From contig JAKJBW010000013.1 of assembly GCA_022706785.1 (NCBI GenBank), positions 1 through 49,003 of the forward strand: a DNA stretch of 49,003 nucleotides, read 5' to 3'. The notes below the pieces were generated by a model that was not told where the DNA came from, did no database searches, and was given only the letters and a program-made list of their open reading frames with translations. Source of the stretch: Bacillota bacterium (lineage in GTDB: Bacteria > Bacillota > Clostridia > UBA1381 > UMGS1253). Shown here piece after piece: positions 23,299 to 32,422 of this stretch; within the stretch, counting starts at the first letter, position 1, and every line of letters begins with the position of its first letter. The position numbers and the translations under genes were made by a program.

Positions 23299-23913
23299 TT
23301 AGCCCTCGCCCGTCAAGTACCCTTGCGCAAACAGCAAATCCTCCGGCGTTGTGATTTTGATGTTGGCATAGCTTCCCGGAACGATTTTGATTTTCAAACC
23401 GTAATTTTCAGCCACGGCGCAGTCGTCGGTCGCGTCAAAGCCTGAATTTTGCGCATACTGATGGGCGCTGATAATATCCTTGGCATAGAATACCTGGGGT
23501 GTCTGCGCCTGCCAGACACGCTCCCGCGCCACTGAAGAAACAACGTTGCCATCCGCGTCCACCGCCTTTAAGCTGTCCTTGCAGGGCGTGCCAAGCGCCG
23601 CCGCTCCGAACTCATGGGCCGCCACCACAGCGGAGGCGATTTCGTCCGGCGAGACAAGGCATCGCGCCGCGTCGTGGATCGCGGCAAGCACGGTATGCTC
23701 AGGCAGCGCCGCAAGGCCGTTGCGCACCGATTCCTGCCGGGTGCTGCCGCCTGTGACAATGGTTTTGATTTTTGTTATGCCGTAGTCGTCGCAAACCGCT
23801 TTGCAGTCTAAAATATCACATTCACGCGTAACTAAAATGATTTTGTCAATAAAACTGCACGCTTCAAACGCGTTTAAGGTGTGGGCAAGAATAGGATGAT
23901 CCCCCAACAGCAA
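23299..23913 (-). CDS. ispD: 2-C-methyl-D-erythritol 4-phosphate cytidylyltransferase, main reading frame
   Basis: A 204-residue stretch that is all of IspD except the N-terminus. IspD transfers CMP to MEP. Seen: TGGSTRQESVRNGL, AIHDAARCLVSPDEI (catalytic Asp), TPCKDSLKAVD, QAQTPQVF and ATDDCAVAE, KIVPGSYANIKITTPEDL. The nucleotide-binding N-terminus (AAVIVAAGSGTRM) is encoded just upstream in another frame (23924-24010). Removing one base near 23924-23927 would join them as ...RMSGRR-NKIFLLLGDHP..., with exactly the family spacing. So this is either a one-base sequencing error or a real frameshift. The first TTG in this frame (23913) is not a credible start. Confidence 0.85.
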   Translation of the reverse strand: MLLGDHPILAHTLNAFEACSFIDKIILVTRECDILDCKAVCDDYGITKIKTIVTGGSTRQESVRNGLAALPEHTVLAAIHDAARCLVSPDEIASAVVAAHEFGAAALGTPCKDSLKAVDADGNVVSSVARERVWQAQTPQVFYAKDIISAHQYAQNSGFDATDDCAVAENYGLKIKIVPGSYANIKITTPEDLLFAQGYLTGEG

Positions 23914-23923
23914 AAATATTTTA

Positions 23924-24010
23924 TTAACGGCGGCCGCTCATGCGCGTTCCGCTGCCGGCAGCCACAATGACCGCCGCGCAAGAGCCTATCTTTTTCTTTT
24001 TCATGCCCAT
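23924..24010 (-). pseudogene. ispD: N-terminal fragment of ispD in a different frame
   Basis: ATG at 24010 (alternative 24004), AAGGCGG upstream. It reads MGMKKKKIGSCAAV then IVAAGSGTRMSGRR and stops at two adjacent TAA codons. The glycine-rich CTP loop is intact. The frame of the rest of IspD lies one base further on. It is listed apart so that the break is visible. Confidence 0.8.
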
Positions 24011-24027
24011 CACCGCCTTTTTTAGCA

Positions 24028-24402
24028 TCAGTGCGCAGTTTGCCCTGCATCATCCGGCTTGCGCCCCAAGACCCTGTCAATAAGACTCATCCCTCTGTAC
24101 AAATGGCTTGGCCCCGGAATATATCTGAGCAGAATGCAATAGACATCATTGGCTGCGGTGAATAAAAGAAAAGGCGCCGCTATTACCGCAAAGCGGTTAT
24201 ATTCCCATGCCTTCGCCCAGTCGCCGTGTAGCAGGTTTACCACCGCGCGCGTTCCCCCGCAGCCGGGGCAGCGTACGCCGAATAAATGATAATAAATACA
24301 AAAGCTCCTCTGCTCAAAAAATTGCAGCGGCACAAATAAAATTAAGACAAGAACCAGTGCGTATACCGCTATACGCACGCCGTCAAGTATTTTCCATTTC
24401 AT
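24028..24402 (-). CDS. DUF2752 membrane protein
   Basis: A 124-residue membrane protein with the DUF2752 signature: CPGCGGTRAVVNLLHGDWAKAWEYN (residues about 45-70), where the paired cysteines could bind metal. Hydrophobic helices lie at about 10-27 (IAVYALVLVLILFVPL) and 73-90 (FAVIAAPFLLFTAA). Its function is unknown. It follows the TM2-domain gene by 6 bases, a pairing common in Firmicutes, and precedes ispD. Confidence 0.88.
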   Translation of the reverse strand: MKWKILDGVRIAVYALVLVLILFVPLQFFEQRSFCIYYHLFGVRCPGCGGTRAVVNLLHGDWAKAWEYNRFAVIAAPFLLFTAANDVYCILLRYIPGPSHLYRGMSLIDRVLGRKPDDAGQTAH

Positions 24403-24408
24403 AACGGG

Positions 24409-24777
24409 CTAATCCTTCAGCGGATTTCCGTTTGCGTCAACGTTTGGCGTTCCGGTAATAATCATAATGCCGTCAATCAACGGCCAGATAGCGCCGACCC
24501 CGCAGGTAAGCCATGTCGCCACAATTTGCAAAACACCGATGGTGGTATAGCCTAAATAAAACCTGCCGATACCCAAGCCGCCCAGAAAAATCTGCAAAAG
24601 TCCGGCCACAAGCTTGGATTTTTGTTCCGCAAGCGGATACGGCGGCTGATACTGCTGATAGGATTGGGATGTGTTCGGCTGGCCGGGCGCTGCTGTCGTA
24701 GCGTTCGTCGGCTTTCCGCAAGCCTCGCAAAACGCCGAACCGTCCGTAACAGATGCTCCGCAGTTTGGACAATACAT
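24409..24777 (-). CDS. Zinc-ribbon and TM2-domain protein
   Basis: A 122-residue protein. Residues 1-21 form a zinc ribbon (CPNCGASVTDGSAFCEACG, two CxxC pairs). A Gln/Pro/Tyr-rich linker (NTSQSYQQYQPPYP) follows, then a TM2 domain with two helices: LVAGLLQIFLGGLGIGRFYLGYTTIGVLQIV and CGVGAIWPLIDGIMIITG, including the DG of the second helix. TM2 proteins are widespread small membrane proteins of unknown role. It is likely co-transcribed with DUF2752. Confidence 0.9.
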   Translation of the reverse strand: MYCPNCGASVTDGSAFCEACGKPTNATTAAPGQPNTSQSYQQYQPPYPLAEQKSKLVAGLLQIFLGGLGIGRFYLGYTTIGVLQIVATWLTCGVGAIWPLIDGIMIITGTPNVDANGNPLKD

Positions 24778-24859
24778 GAATAAACCCCCTTAAAATTTAC
24801 GCGCATATGCCAAAAACGCTATGCACGATGGATTATGAATCTTTTAGATAACAGGCCTG

Positions 24860-25978
24860 TTATTCTTCTCCGATCAATTCGATGACAAAGTCGCCTAAAT
24901 CCTTAGCCGCGGCAGGCTTTCCCATAAGCTTTGCGCTCTTGGCAAGCATGGTGAGCCGCCATTCGTGCAAAAGCAGCTGATAGACGGCCTCGTCGATCGG
25001 GAATGTCGCACTGACCTTGATGGCCAGACCGTTGTTGAGCAAAAACTCTACGTTCCGGTCCTCCTGCCCCGGGATAGGGTCCACAAGAATCGCCGGCAGC
25101 CCCTTGGCAAGCAGCTCTGAGGTTGTAAGCCCTCCCGGTTTGGTCACAATAACGTCCGCCGCATCCATGAGCACATCGACATTACCCACATAGCCGTAAG
25201 CATACATCTTCTTTTTCCAGCTGTGGTTTTGCACAAGCGCAAGTAAATGTGAGTTTGTGCCGCACACGCACAGGACCTGAAAATCATATTCCATCTTATC
25301 GAGCGCCAAAAGCTGTTTTAGAACATTGCCATAACCCATGGAGCCCATCATGACAAGCAGCGTGGGAAGCCGCAAATCGACGCCTAGCCTTGCCCTTGCC
25401 TCATCCTTAGGAATGGATTTGCCGAATTTCGGGTGTATCGGAATCCCTATGGGCAGCGCTTTGCCGGACGGTATGCCCTTTTTGGCCAGCTGATGATTCA
25501 AAAGCCTGCTCGCCGTCACATAGTAATCCAGATTGGTTTCCTCCCAAAACGGATGGACGGTGAAGTCTGTAATAATTCCGATGAGCGGGCAGCTGACTTT
25601 TCCTTTATTGCGCATATAGGTTACGATCTCCGCCGAAAAGATATGCGTGCAAATGACCGCGTCGGGCTCAAATGTCTTGAAAAATTTCGTCAGTCTTGAA
25701 GAAATCAACTTGTTCCATGTATGGATCTTGCCCTGCTCCCCGCCGATATGGCGCCTTTTTTCCGCAAGGCGATAAAACTGCCCGTACGCCGCGGGCAAGT
25801 ATCTGGTAGACAGCAAATATCCTTTTGAAAGCGATTCGCTTAAAAAGGGCGCGGCATACTGATATACATCCAGCATCTCGCAGACCACCCCGCACGATTC
25901 TAAGTAATCCATGATCGCCAGGCCGGTCTGGTGGTGACCCATCCCCGCTTTTACCGACAGAACCAAGACCTTCTTCAT
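24860..25978 (-). CDS. Diacylglycerol glycosyltransferase, UgtP/MGDG-synthase family
   Basis: A 372-residue GT28-type glycosyltransferase at the cytosolic membrane face, expected to move a sugar from a UDP-sugar to diacylglycerol (glycolipid and lipoteichoic-acid anchor). Seen: VLSVKAGMGHHQTGLAI (lipid-acceptor loop with GxGH), the N-domain FEPDAVICTHIFSAE, IGIITDFTVHPFW, and the C-domain donor site VMMGSMGYGN, VIVTKPGGLTTSELLAKGLPAILVDPIPGQEDRN. The length fits UgtP. Monoglucosyl versus galactosyl transfer cannot be told. It stands alone and is followed by small genes. Confidence 0.88.
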   Translation of the reverse strand: MKKVLVLSVKAGMGHHQTGLAIMDYLESCGVVCEMLDVYQYAAPFLSESLSKGYLLSTRYLPAAYGQFYRLAEKRRHIGGEQGKIHTWNKLISSRLTKFFKTFEPDAVICTHIFSAEIVTYMRNKGKVSCPLIGIITDFTVHPFWEETNLDYYVTASRLLNHQLAKKGIPSGKALPIGIPIHPKFGKSIPKDEARARLGVDLRLPTLLVMMGSMGYGNVLKQLLALDKMEYDFQVLCVCGTNSHLLALVQNHSWKKKMYAYGYVGNVDVLMDAADVIVTKPGGLTTSELLAKGLPAILVDPIPGQEDRNVEFLLNNGLAIKVSATFPIDEAVYQLLLHEWRLTMLAKSAKLMGKPAAAKDLGDFVIELIGEE

Positions 25979-26155
25979 GCTTTACGCCTCCCTGTTTTGT
26001 GATGAAGCAAGATAACCGCAGCCGCGTAATGAGAAGGCGGTAAATACTATGACTTATTTTACCTTTTTTTATCCGCAATTACAAGTGTTTCGCGCAATTA
26101 TATCTTAAAAGTTCCGCTATTGTAAAAAAGTCAATTCAAATCAGGACTTGTTCAA

Positions 26156-26314
26156 TATAGTCGACCCACTTCAAAAGGGTCTGAAGATTTGCGAGAATTT
26201 TTCCCGCCAGGCAAGGCGGAGGGCAACGGCGGGCTGGCGCCCTCCTAGGACGACAACGCAGATAGTGGGAAAAAGGCCTCAAAGACCAGACTGTTTTGGC
26301 GTAGATCGACTATA
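26156..26314 (+). repeat. Palindromic element, family R1/R2, copy 4
   Basis: Ends TATAGTCGACC ... GATCGACTATA give an about 30-base inverted repeat with CAAAA and GTCTG matches. The core is CGCCAGGCAAGGCGGA ... TAGGACGACAACGCAG, with inner stem TTTTTCCCGCC/AGTGGGAAAAA. It is close in sequence to 46501-46660 but the apical arm is partly altered. It fills much of the 440-base gap between the UgtP-like gene and nif3. That gap also holds AAATCACGT/ACGTGGTTT (26350-26374). Confidence 0.8.
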
Positions 26315-26394
26315 AATCCGTTTACAGGCGGACTCTTTTCAAACCTGGCAAATCACGTCAAAATAACGTGGTTTGCTACCATTATAAAAACAGT

Positions 26395-26417
26395 AAAGCC
26401 GCCGTTAGGGCGGCTTT
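26395..26417 (-). terminator. Terminator of the nif3-trmK unit
   Basis: Minus strand AAAGCCGCC-CTAAC-GGCGGCTTT, 9-bp perfect stem, followed by ACTGTTTTTATAAT. It begins right at the nif3 stop codon. Confidence 0.75.
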
Positions 26418-26419
26418 TG

Positions 26420-27205
26420 TCATATGAATTTCACAACATTGGTATTCGCCTTGCTGACACAGACGCAAAGCGCGCCTCCGAACTGCCTGGAAAGATAGCC
26501 GCTCAGCAATTCGCACACAATGATCTCGGTATCGTAATGGCCGACGTCTATGACCTTCATACCGTGCTCCACCAGGCTGCGTATCTGCGCATATTTGTAA
26601 TCCCCTGTTATAAATACATCCGCTTTCGCTTCAATGGCGGCCCCGATCAGCTCGGTGCCCCCGCCGGTATTCACCGCGACCCTGCTGACCGGCTCGTCGG
26701 CGTTCCCGCTGTAACGCAGAAAATCCACTTTTAACGCTGATTTTAACTGCTGCGCCAGCTGAGCCAGCGTAACAGGACGGCTAAGGTCGCCTATGCGCCC
26801 GATACCCGCGCTGCGGTCAAGCGTGTATTCCAGAATCTCCACATTGCAAAGCCCTACCTTGGACGCTAAAAGGTCGTTAAGCCCGCCCCTGGCAATGTCT
26901 AAATTGGTGTGGGCCGCGTAGTATGAGATATCATTTTTGATCAGCGCCCGGATCACCCTGCCGTCGGGCGACTGCTGCGTGACCTTCTTGATGGGATCAA
27001 ACATGATGGGATGGTGCGCAACGATCATCTGCGCGCCAAGCTGTGCTGCCTCTTCCACTACTCCCAGGTCTGCGTCAAGCGTCAAAAGGACCTTTGACAC
27101 CTCCTGCTCCGCGTCTCCGCACAGCAGCCCTACATTGTCCCATTCATACGCCAGCGTCTTAGGCGCCAGACGTTCTATAACAGAAGCGATATCTCTGCAC
27201 TTCAC
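26420..27205 (-). CDS. Nif3-like dinuclear metal centre protein
   Basis: A 261-residue NIF3/DUF34 protein that forms a toroidal hexamer with a two-metal site; some members act in GTP cyclohydrolase-like or other hydrolytic roles, but this copy's role is unknown. Metal ligands are visible in MIVAHHPIMFDP, YAAHTNLD and, near the end, VIDVGHYDTE with a Glu. It has no PII-like insert, the short form. GTG start with GGGGG upstream. It begins 11 bases after trmK, the standard pairing in Firmicutes. Confidence 0.92.
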   Translation of the reverse strand: MKCRDIASVIERLAPKTLAYEWDNVGLLCGDAEQEVSKVLLTLDADLGVVEEAAQLGAQMIVAHHPIMFDPIKKVTQQSPDGRVIRALIKNDISYYAAHTNLDIARGGLNDLLASKVGLCNVEILEYTLDRSAGIGRIGDLSRPVTLAQLAQQLKSALKVDFLRYSGNADEPVSRVAVNTGGGTELIGAAIEAKADVFITGDYKYAQIRSLVEHGMKVIDVGHYDTEIIVCELLSGYLSRQFGGALCVCVSKANTNVVKFI

Positions 27206-27216
27206 GGCTTGTCCCC

Positions 27217-27963
27217 CTAATTTTGTTTTTGCCCCGTTTTTGCTATTGCCATTGTAAAATCCGTGAGCAGCGTTTGGTAATGCGCACGCAAGTCATGCTG
27301 GCGCGGCGATTTTTCAAGCGCACGCAAGATGCTTTCAAGCTGCCTTTGCCGCTTTTTTAAATAGGGCAAAAGCAGACCCGGCGCGCTTTGCATGAGCGCA
27401 GGACTGAGGTGGCAGTCAAAATCGCTGTATTGCTGTGTCGGCCCGCGGCCTGCCTGTATGATATGATAAAACCTGTTTTTCTCGGCGGCAAGGCTTTCGG
27501 CCGTGATAGCATAACCGTTTTCATACAGATACCTGCGCAAGACCGGCGCATCGGTCATGGGCTGCAAAATCAGCCTGTCCGTCTGTCTGGCAATATCCGC
27601 TCCGTCATCCAAAAGCTGCGCGATCAGGCGCCCGCCCATGCCCGCAATAACAATAGCGCCGGCCTCTCCGGCACGCAAAGTGCTAAGCCCGTCGCCCAAG
27701 CGAAGCACGATCTGGCTGCCAAGCCCGAATTTTTCAATATTGCTGCGGGCACGCCCCACAGGCCCCATCGCCACATCCGATGCAATCACCCTGCCTGCCG
27801 CTTTGCTTTGCACCAGCAGAATAGACAGATAAGCATGGTCGCAACCGATATCGGCAACCACACTTTCGCATCCCACCATGTCCGCCAGCGCTTTTAGCCG
27901 GGGCGTAGTATGACATGCCGGCAGCCTTCCGGCGCTGCCGGTGTTTGTGGATAAATCTCCCAT
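27217..27963 (-). CDS. trmK: tRNA (adenine22-N1)-methyltransferase TrmK
   Basis: A 248-residue Rossmann-fold methyltransferase that makes m1A22 in tRNA. S-adenosylmethionine motifs: VVADIGCDHAYLSILL, VIASDVAMGPVGRARSNIEKFGL, LRLGDGLSTL and the family's AIVIAGMGGRLIAQLLDD, then LILQPMTDAPVLRRYLYENG. A helical C-terminal domain completes the protein. The ATG at 27963 has AGGGAG upstream. It is paired with nif3. Note that the N-terminus is about 20 residues longer than usual (DLSTNTGSAGRLPACHTTPR). Confidence 0.93.
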   Translation of the reverse strand: MGDLSTNTGSAGRLPACHTTPRLKALADMVGCESVVADIGCDHAYLSILLVQSKAAGRVIASDVAMGPVGRARSNIEKFGLGSQIVLRLGDGLSTLRAGEAGAIVIAGMGGRLIAQLLDDGADIARQTDRLILQPMTDAPVLRRYLYENGYAITAESLAAEKNRFYHIIQAGRGPTQQYSDFDCHLSPALMQSAPGLLLPYLKKRQRQLESILRALEKSPRQHDLRAHYQTLLTDFTMAIAKTGQKQN

Positions 27964-28014
27964 TTAGGCGTCTCCCTGTTAACGCTATTATATCTTTCCC
28001 GATTCACCTTTTCA

Positions 28015-28088
28015 ATAAAAACCTGCGCGCAAAACTTACTAAAAATGCATGTCGCATTTTAGTCATTTTTAAAAGCGGTTTGTGCAGG
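28015..28088 (-). terminator. Probable terminator after parC
   Basis: On the minus strand CCTGC (28084-28088) can pair with GCAGG (28022-28026), followed by TTTTTATT. An inner hairpin ACTAAAATGC/GCATTTTTAGT lies between. It starts 3 bases past the parC stop. Confidence 0.55.
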
Positions 28089-28090
28089 GG

Positions 28091-30286
28091 CTAAAACAGC
28101 GCCAGCTGCTTTGCGGGCAGGTCCTCTGTTTTTAAGAAGCAGCCCATTGCGGGTATATTTTTTGTTTTGTAATAGTCCAAATCCTTTATCCCCGAAAGCT
28201 CTGCCGGGCGCACCATCTGTACAATACTGCCCTTTTTTGAAATCATGACCTGCACGCCCTGCGTGGTCTTTGTTGTCTTGAGCGGTACTTTGGTGGTTTG
28301 CATAAACAGCGCTTTGCCCAGGTTGGAATAGACCACCAGCTCACGCTCGTCATTGCCGAGCCACATGATACACGCCAGCGGCGAGCCTGCGTAATAAGCG
28401 TTTGTCAGGCGGCGGCGGTTAGTTTTGGTGGCGTATGCCGACAACGGCACCTTTGCCATTTTGCCGTTTTGAAAGCAGAACAGCAGATTGCCCGAATAAT
28501 CGGTTGTGGGGTGTATGAAAAGAATTTTTTCATCCGGCTCCGTCTGCAAAAGGTTGGGCAGATATTCGCCCATCAGACTGATTTTCGAATCGGGAATATC
28601 GTTTATGCGCGTCTTGTATACGTTGCATTTGTCCGAAAACAGCAAGAGCTCCGATTTATTGGTGGTTTCGGCCTCCTGCACGATGCAGTCGTCCTCCTTG
28701 AGCTTGTGCTCCCCGTTGGACGAACGAAGCGACAGCGCCGACACCTTTTTTAAGTAGTTTTCCTTTGTGAGGAACAGCGTAAGCGGGAAATCCTCCACAA
28801 ACTGGTCCTCATTATAGTGCGTCGCATCGTCGGGCGAGATAAGCTGGGTTTTTCTCTCCTGGCCGTATTTTTCCGAGATACGACGAAGCTGGGCCTCTAT
28901 CATTTTTTTGATCTTGGCTTCACTTTCCAGTGTCGCCTTCAGGCTGGCTATATCGTCTGTCAGCGTTTCTATTTCATTAGTGCGCTTCAAAATATACTCG
29001 CGGTTTAAATTGCGCAGACGGATCTCCGCTATAAACTCCGCCTGAAGCGCGTCAATGTCAAAACCCTTTTGCAAATTGGGGATGACCATGGCCTCCAGCT
29101 CGGTATGGCGGATGATGCTGATGGCTTTATCAATATCCAAAAGAATCTTTTTAAGGCCGTTTAGCAGATGCAAATGCGCTGTTTTTTTCTCAATATCAAA
29201 CGCCAGCGCGCGTTTGATGCAGCCCATGCGAAATCTGATCCACTCCGCTATAATGCCCCGCACGCCCAAAACCTGCGGACGGCCGTCGATCAGCAGATTG
29301 AAGTTGCACGAAAACGCATCCTGCAACGGCGTGAGCTTGTAAAGCCTTGTCATGAGCATGTCCGGATCGGTGCCGCGCTTTAAGTCAAGCGTGATCTTAA
29401 GGCCACCTATATCCGTTTCGTCACGCATGTCCGCCACTTCGCGCACACGCCCCGCCTTAATCAGGTCGACCAGCTTGTCCATAATGGCTTCCGCCGTAGT
29501 GGTATAGGGAATCTGGGTGATCTCTATGCAGTTGTTCTTTTTGTCAAACTGATAAACCGCGCGCAGGTAAAATGACCCGCGCCCCGCCTCGTAGATTTTT
29601 TTCATTTCCGCTTCATCGTACAAAAGCATCGCGCCTGTGGAAAAATCGGGCGCGGGCATGCAGCTAAGCAGGTCGGTATCCGGATCCTTCAGATAAGCCA
29701 TGGTCGCCAGACACACCTCTTTTAAATTAAAGCTTGCGATATTGGACGCCATGCCCACCGCAATGCCCTGGTTTGGATTGACCAAAATATTCGGAAACGC
29801 CGTGGGCAGCAGCACAGGCTCCTTTGTCGTGGCGTCGTAATTATCAATAAAATCCACGGTGTTTTTGTCAATATCGCCAAAAACCTCGTTGCATACGCCG
29901 TCCAGCTTCACTTCGGTGTATCTGGGCGCGGCATACGCCATATCGCGCGAATACTGCTTGCCGAAATTGCCCTTGGAATCGATAAACGGGTGCAAAAGCG
30001 CGCCGTTGCCCCGCGTGAGGCGCACCATGGTTTCGTAAATGGCCATGTCGCCGTGGGGATTAAGCTTCATAGTCTGTCCCACCACGTTGGAGGATTTAGT
30101 TCTCGCGCCGGTGAGCAGCCCCATTTTATACATGGTATATAACAGCTTGCGGTGCGACGGCTTAAAGCCGTCTATCTCCGGAATGGCGCGCGATATGATA
30201 ACGCTCATAGCGTATGGCATGTAGTTTTGCTTTAACGTTTCGGTAACAGGCTGCGGAAAAAACGCCTGATTTTGTGTATTGCTCAT
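28091..30286 (-). CDS. parC: Type IIA topoisomerase subunit A (ParC-like)
   Basis: A 731-residue topoisomerase IV/gyrase A-type subunit. It cuts and rejoins DNA; the catalytic tyrosine is Tyr123 (AYAAPRYTE). The quinolone region reads NPHGDMAIYETMVRL, so the usual Ser is Met81 and the usual Asp is Glu85. The C-terminal blades are short and no clear GyrA box is seen, favouring decatenase (ParC-like) over gyrase. The frame extends to 30406, but ATG at 30286 with GGGGG upstream is the start. It lies 52 bases after the B subunit. Confidence 0.92.
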   Translation of the reverse strand: MSNTQNQAFFPQPVTETLKQNYMPYAMSVIISRAIPEIDGFKPSHRKLLYTMYKMGLLTGARTKSSNVVGQTMKLNPHGDMAIYETMVRLTRGNGALLHPFIDSKGNFGKQYSRDMAYAAPRYTEVKLDGVCNEVFGDIDKNTVDFIDNYDATTKEPVLLPTAFPNILVNPNQGIAVGMASNIASFNLKEVCLATMAYLKDPDTDLLSCMPAPDFSTGAMLLYDEAEMKKIYEAGRGSFYLRAVYQFDKKNNCIEITQIPYTTTAEAIMDKLVDLIKAGRVREVADMRDETDIGGLKITLDLKRGTDPDMLMTRLYKLTPLQDAFSCNFNLLIDGRPQVLGVRGIIAEWIRFRMGCIKRALAFDIEKKTAHLHLLNGLKKILLDIDKAISIIRHTELEAMVIPNLQKGFDIDALQAEFIAEIRLRNLNREYILKRTNEIETLTDDIASLKATLESEAKIKKMIEAQLRRISEKYGQERKTQLISPDDATHYNEDQFVEDFPLTLFLTKENYLKKVSALSLRSSNGEHKLKEDDCIVQEAETTNKSELLLFSDKCNVYKTRINDIPDSKISLMGEYLPNLLQTEPDEKILFIHPTTDYSGNLLFCFQNGKMAKVPLSAYATKTNRRRLTNAYYAGSPLACIMWLGNDERELVVYSNLGKALFMQTTKVPLKTTKTTQGVQVMISKKGSIVQMVRPAELSGIKDLDYYKTKNIPAMGCFLKTEDLPAKQLALF

Positions 30287-30338
30287 GAGTTTACCCCCAT
30301 ACTGAAAATAACCGCTTTGCCGCCTTTCGGGCATGTCC

Positions 30339-32318
30339 TCAGCTGATATCGGCAAAATCGATATAATCCCTGCCGGTTTCGGCAATAAAGTCCTTGCGCC
30401 CCGCAAGGTTGTCGCCTAACAAAAGATCGAACATATACTCTGTCTGCGCGGCATCCTCCGGCTCCACGCGTATCAAACGGCGGGTCTGCGGATTCATTGT
30501 AGTCTGCCACATCATGTCCGGCTCGTTTTCGCCAAGGCCCTTTGAGCGCTGGATTTTATATTTGTCATCCTTGAACTTTTGCAGAATCTCGCCCTTCTCA
30601 CGCTCGGAATAAGCGAAATATGTGCCGGACTTGTGCGTGATCTCAAAGAGCGGCGACTCCGCGATATACACCTTTCCCATATCGATCAGGGACGGAACAA
30701 GCCGGTAGAGCATGGTTAAAATCAGTGTGCGGATCTGAAAGCCGTCCACATCCGCGTCGGTGCAGATAATCACCTTGTCCCACCTGAGCTGCTCGGAATC
30801 AAAGGAATTAAACTCCTTATTATGCTTTGTGTGAATCTCCACCCCACAGCCCAAGACCTTGATAAGGTCGACGATGATATCGTTTTTAAAAATTTTATCA
30901 TAATCGGCTTTGAGGCAGTTTAATATTTTGCCGCGCACAGGGATGATAGCCTGAAACTCCGCGTCACGCGCCAGCTTGCAGGCGCCGAGAGCTGAATCGC
31001 CCTCCACGATATACACCTCGCGCCGCATTTTGTCCTTGGTGCGGCAGTCGGCAAACTTGGCGATACGGTTGGTGACGTCGATAGCGCCCGTCAGCTTTTT
31101 TCTGATACCCACACGCGTTCTTTCGGCCGTTTCGCGGCTGCGTTTATTGATCAGGACCTGATCGGCGATCTTGTCGGCGTCCGTGCGGTTTTCAATGAAA
31201 TAAATGTCCAGCTGATGGCGCAAAAACTCCGTGATAGCCTCCTGGATAAATTTATTTGTGATAGCCTTTTTGGTTTGGTTCTCGTAGCTCGTTACCGTTG
31301 AGAAAGAACTGATCACCAGCATGAGCGAGTCGGCTATGTCGGCAAAAATGATTTTGCTCTCGTTCTTCTGGTATTTGCCGCTCTGCTTTAAGTATTGGTC
31401 AATCGCCGAAACAAACGCGCTTTTCGCTGCCTTGTCGGGTGAGCCGCCGTGCTCTAAAAAGCTTGAGTTGTGGTAATATTCTATCATGGGCGTTTCGTTT
31501 GAAAAACAGAAGGCAAGCTGAATTTTAAGCTTATAGTCCTTTTTATCCTCACGGTCGCGCCCGCTGCGCTCCGCTTCGCAATACTGCACAGCCGTCAGAT
31601 TTTTTTCGCCGGCGCACTCGGCCAGATAATCGGTAATGCCGCTTGAATAGCAAAACTCATACATATCCATGCCGTTGTCGGTTTCGTTATACAAAACAAA
31701 GGTCAGCCCGGCATTGACCACCGCCTGCTTTTTGAGCGTCTGCATATAGTAGTCAAGCGGGATATTGATGTCGGTAAACACCGCCAGATCCGGCCGCCAG
31801 CGGATCGCCGTGCCTGTTTTTTTGTTTTTGGCAGGCTCTTTTTGCAGCCCGCCGATATTTTCGCCCTTTTCAAAGTGCAGCGTATACAAAAGCCCGTCGC
31901 GCATAACGCGCACATCCATATATTCCGACGCGTACTGCGTGGCGCAGCTGCCCAAACCGTTGAGGCCCAGGCTGTATTCATAGCTTTCACCGGTGTTGTT
32001 TTTATATTTTCCGCCCGCGTAGAGCTCACAAAACACCAGCTCCCAGTTGTAGCGGGTTTCGTTGGTGTTGAAGTCGACGGGCACCCCCCGCCCGAAATCC
32101 ACAACCTCAATAGAGCCGTCGGCAAACCGCGTCACCTCAATACGGCTGCCAAAGCCTTCCCGCGCTTCGTCGATTGCGTTGGACAGTATTTCAAAAAACG
32201 AATGCGCGCACCCTTCAAGGCCGTCCGAGCCAAAAATAACGGCCGGACGCAGGCGCACGCGGTCCGCTCCTTTGAGCGACGATATGCTGGTATTGTCATA
32301 GCTTTGCTTTTTTGCCAT
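30339..32318 (-). CDS. parE: Type IIA topoisomerase subunit B (ParE-like)
   Basis: A 659-residue ATPase subunit. GHKL motifs: EILSNAIDEAREG, VVDFGRGVPVDF, LHGLNGLGS-type loop (SLGLNGLGSCATQY); Toprim motifs: VYIVEGDSALGACKLA, ICTDADVDGFQIRTL with the DxD metal site, and KGLGENEPDMMW. It lacks the 170-residue insert of enterobacterial GyrB. The start ATG (32318) follows AGGTGA. It is followed by the A subunit, as in a parEC operon. Divergence from standard GyrB/ParE suggests the second topoisomerase set typical of some Clostridia. Confidence 0.92.
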   Translation of the reverse strand: MAKKQSYDNTSISSLKGADRVRLRPAVIFGSDGLEGCAHSFFEILSNAIDEAREGFGSRIEVTRFADGSIEVVDFGRGVPVDFNTNETRYNWELVFCELYAGGKYKNNTGESYEYSLGLNGLGSCATQYASEYMDVRVMRDGLLYTLHFEKGENIGGLQKEPAKNKKTGTAIRWRPDLAVFTDINIPLDYYMQTLKKQAVVNAGLTFVLYNETDNGMDMYEFCYSSGITDYLAECAGEKNLTAVQYCEAERSGRDREDKKDYKLKIQLAFCFSNETPMIEYYHNSSFLEHGGSPDKAAKSAFVSAIDQYLKQSGKYQKNESKIIFADIADSLMLVISSFSTVTSYENQTKKAITNKFIQEAITEFLRHQLDIYFIENRTDADKIADQVLINKRSRETAERTRVGIRKKLTGAIDVTNRIAKFADCRTKDKMRREVYIVEGDSALGACKLARDAEFQAIIPVRGKILNCLKADYDKIFKNDIIVDLIKVLGCGVEIHTKHNKEFNSFDSEQLRWDKVIICTDADVDGFQIRTLILTMLYRLVPSLIDMGKVYIAESPLFEITHKSGTYFAYSEREKGEILQKFKDDKYKIQRSKGLGENEPDMMWQTTMNPQTRRLIRVEPEDAAQTEYMFDLLLGDNLAGRKDFIAETGRDYIDFADIS

Positions 32319-32422
32319 GTATCTATCACCTGCTATAGGATATTGTTGGTACTCATCATAAGGTATGGTATTATAAAGCACGCAAAAAGTCAAGTGGCGA
32401 AGTTGTTTTAACGCGGCGGATA

